DNA of 64,000 nucleotides, taken from assembly GCF_020181655.1 (NCBI RefSeq), contig NZ_CP084032.1:3596001-3660000 (forward strand), given 5' to 3'. Source of the DNA: Pectobacterium colocasium. GTDB taxonomy: Bacteria > Pseudomonadota > Gammaproteobacteria > Enterobacterales > Enterobacteriaceae. The notes under the pieces were generated by a model, which searched no databases, was not told the DNA's origin, and saw only the letters and a program-made list of their open reading frames with translations. Below, piece after piece: positions 62,744 to 64,000 of the stretch (position 1 is its first letter; every line of letters starts with the position of its first letter). Made by a program: the position numbers and the translations under genes.

Positions 62744-64000
62744 GGTTCATCGCGCTTAAGCGTGAACCAATAGAAAACGGCGGTAAAAGTGGTTAGTTTT
62801 GTATTCGCCAAAACACTAACCGACCACTCAACCGCCGTCTGCCATGAATGCTAACCTCTCTTCCCTTTTCTGGGAAGGCTTTACCGTTGACTCCTTTTCC
62901 CATTCCTCATCTGATGCGCTGCTTATTACGCTTCGCCCAGACCCCCGTTTTGCACCCCAGTGCCGCCGATGTGGCCGAAGAGACTGTGCCGTTCATGATG
63001 TCTCTGTACGTCAGGTTCGTGAGCGGGATTTGCTGCACTGGCGCGTCACCCTTCTGGTTCCTGTTCGTCGTCTTCGCTGCGCCTGCTGCGGTGTTGCCAC
63101 CGAACGTATCTCCTGGTTGCCTGAGAGGCAGCGTTACACCTCTACATTATCCGTCTGGGTTGAGTCTCTTAGCCGTCTACTCCCCGTGAAGCACGTAGCA
63201 CAGCTGACAGCCCTGCACTGGCACACCATCAAGAATATCGACCTCCGCCGTTTGCGTCGGGAATTGCAGGAGCCAGAGCGACATACACTTCGCCGCCTGA
63301 TAATGGATGAGTTCGCCCTGTTTAAAGGCCATCGCTATGCCACTGTGGTCGTGGACGCTGATACGCAGCAGGTGCTGTGGGTCGGGGAAGGTCGCAGCCG
63401 CGCGGCCTTCCGCCCGTTCTTCACCTGGCTGGGACCGGAAGGCTGCGCGGCTATCGAGTCTGTCGCAATGGACATGAACACGGCGCTGGACCTTGAAGTC
63501 AGGGAGCAATGCCCACAGGCGGAAGTGGTCTATGATTTGTTCCACGTGGTGGCGAAGTTCGGTCGCGAGGTCATCGACAGGGTGCGGGTTGACCAGGCGA
63601 ATCAGCTACGTGACAACGCGAAAGCCCGGAAGGTTATCAAGCGCAGCCGCTGGCTGTTGCTGCGTAACGCTGAAAATCTGCCAGCAGGTCATGATGTAAA
63701 GCTGGCAGAGTTGCTGGAGGCCAACCAGCCGCTGAACACCGTGTACGTGATGAAAACTGCGCTGAAAGAGCTGTGGTATGCGCCGGATAAGGAGGTGGCC
63801 CGGCATCGCTGGGATGAATGGTACAGGCAGTCTCAGGAGAGCGATATAAAAGCGCTGCAGCAGTTCGCAGATAAGCTCAAGGGCTACGTGAGCGGGATAA
63901 TCGCCAGTGCTGAACATCGTCTGAATACGAGTGTGCTGGAGGGGATGAATAACAAAATCAAGGTACTAAAGCGAATGGCTTATGGATACCGGGATAACGA
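62744..64000 (+). mobile_element. ISL3-family insertion sequence, left part (cut by window end)
   Basis: The element begins near 62744, where a hairpin-like end GGTTCA...TGAACC (62744-62767) opens the sequence. A second palindrome, ACGGCGGT (62777-62784) with ACCGCCGT (62831-62838) and inner GGTTAGTTTTG/CAAAACACTAACC, lies just before the transposase start. The transposase continues past the window end, so the right inverted repeat and target duplication cannot be seen. The left boundary is approximate. Confidence 0.75.
62844..64000 (+). CDS. ISL3-family transposase, 3' end beyond window
   Basis: This frame starts at ATG 62844 and stays open to the window end (385 codons so far; family members are usually near 400). 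The N-terminal zinc-binding motif CRRCGRRDC with a later RCACCG is the ISL3 helix-turn-helix domain. The DDE residues are visible: Asp155 (LIMDEFAL), Asp210 (VAMDMNTA) and Glu366 (VLEGMNNKIK), with the ISL3 signature KRMAYGYRD near the end. It appears intact as far as it can be read. Confidence 0.9.
   Translation, partial: MNANLSSLFWEGFTVDSFSHSSSDALLITLRPDPRFAPQCRRCGRRDCAVHDVSVRQVRERDLLHWRVTLLVPVRRLRCACCGVATERISWLPERQRYTSTLSVWVESLSRLLPVKHVAQLTALHWHTIKNIDLRRLRRELQEPERHTLRRLIMDEFALFKGHRYATVVVDADTQQVLWVGEGRSRAAFRPFFTWLGPEGCAAIESVAMDMNTALDLEVREQCPQAEVVYDLFHVVAKFGREVIDRVRVDQANQLRDNAKARKVIKRSRWLLLRNAENLPAGHDVKLAELLEANQPLNTVYVMKTALKELWYAPDKEVARHRWDEWYRQSQESDIKALQQFADKLKGYVSGIIASAEHRLNTSVLEGMNNKIKVLKRMAYGYRDN

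Overview
This is about 64 kb of enterobacterial chromosome. Protein sequences and gene order are close to Escherichia coli in three separate E. coli neighbourhoods: mtnN-btuF-erpA-clcA-hemL-fhu-mrcB-hrpB through hpt, the dnaQ/rnhA/mltD/yafD region, and clpB through aroF-yfiL. The divergence level, an ERIC element, 18-bp minisatellites, a YacC pilotin-family protein and an ISL3 element suggest a soft-rot enterobacterium of the Pectobacterium type. The genus is inferred, not proven.

Layout. 1-5 kb: mtnN (cut by the window edge), btuF, a small exported protein, erpA, clcA, hemL. 5-8 kb: an accessory block (GST-like protein, MocR/GntR regulator, LysE exporter) inserted between hemL and fhuB. 8-12 kb: fhuCDB ferric-hydroxamate uptake with a Fur-box-like site but no fhuA receptor; a structured intergenic repeat fills that gap. 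12-27 kb: mrcB, hrpB, thpR, sfsA, dksA, gluQ, pcnB, folK, panB, panC, panD, yadGH, can, hpt. 28-32 kb: a GNAT enzyme and a two-gene Fe(III)-type ABC transporter without a binding protein. 32-39 kb: yacC, speE-speD, a second copy of the structured repeat, nrdHIEF, tRNA-Asp. 39-44 kb: dnaQ/rnhA, yafS-like, gloB, mltD, yafD. 44.3-49.9 kb: a complete rRNA operon on the minus strand (16S, tRNA-Glu, 23S, 5S, tRNA-Asp) with P1 and P2 promoters. 50-60 kb: clpB with a sigma-32 promoter, pgeF, rluD, bamD, raiA, the pheL-pheA attenuated operon, and the convergent aroF-tyrA operon. 60-64 kb: an orphan BtsR-like regulator, a YfiL-like lipoprotein, a stand-alone methyltransferase and the left part of an ISL3 insertion sequence.

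How genes work together. Iron is handled by FhuCDB, the Sfu/Fbp-like transporter, ErpA and the class Ib reductase NrdHIEF. Translation and RNA metabolism are represented by the rRNA operon, RluD, RaiA, PcnB, GluQ, ThpR and DksA. PanB, PanC and PanD form the pantothenate module; PheA, TyrA and AroF carry aromatic amino-acid synthesis; SpeD and SpeE make spermidine.

Most unusual signals. (1) Two ~336-nt intergenic elements, each 23-25 nt after a stop codon and in the same orientation as the preceding gene, share several hairpins. One 31-nt hairpin shows four paired compensatory changes, pointing to a selected RNA or DNA structure. (2) An 18-bp minisatellite family sits just upstream of the conserved N-termini of GluQ and PanC, in frame with both. 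(3) pcnB has no usable ATG/GTG start and appears to use ATC/ATT. (4) The rRNA operon joins E. coli rrnG-type and rrnH-type neighbourhoods. (5) Three 16-bp tandem repeats lie upstream of aroF.
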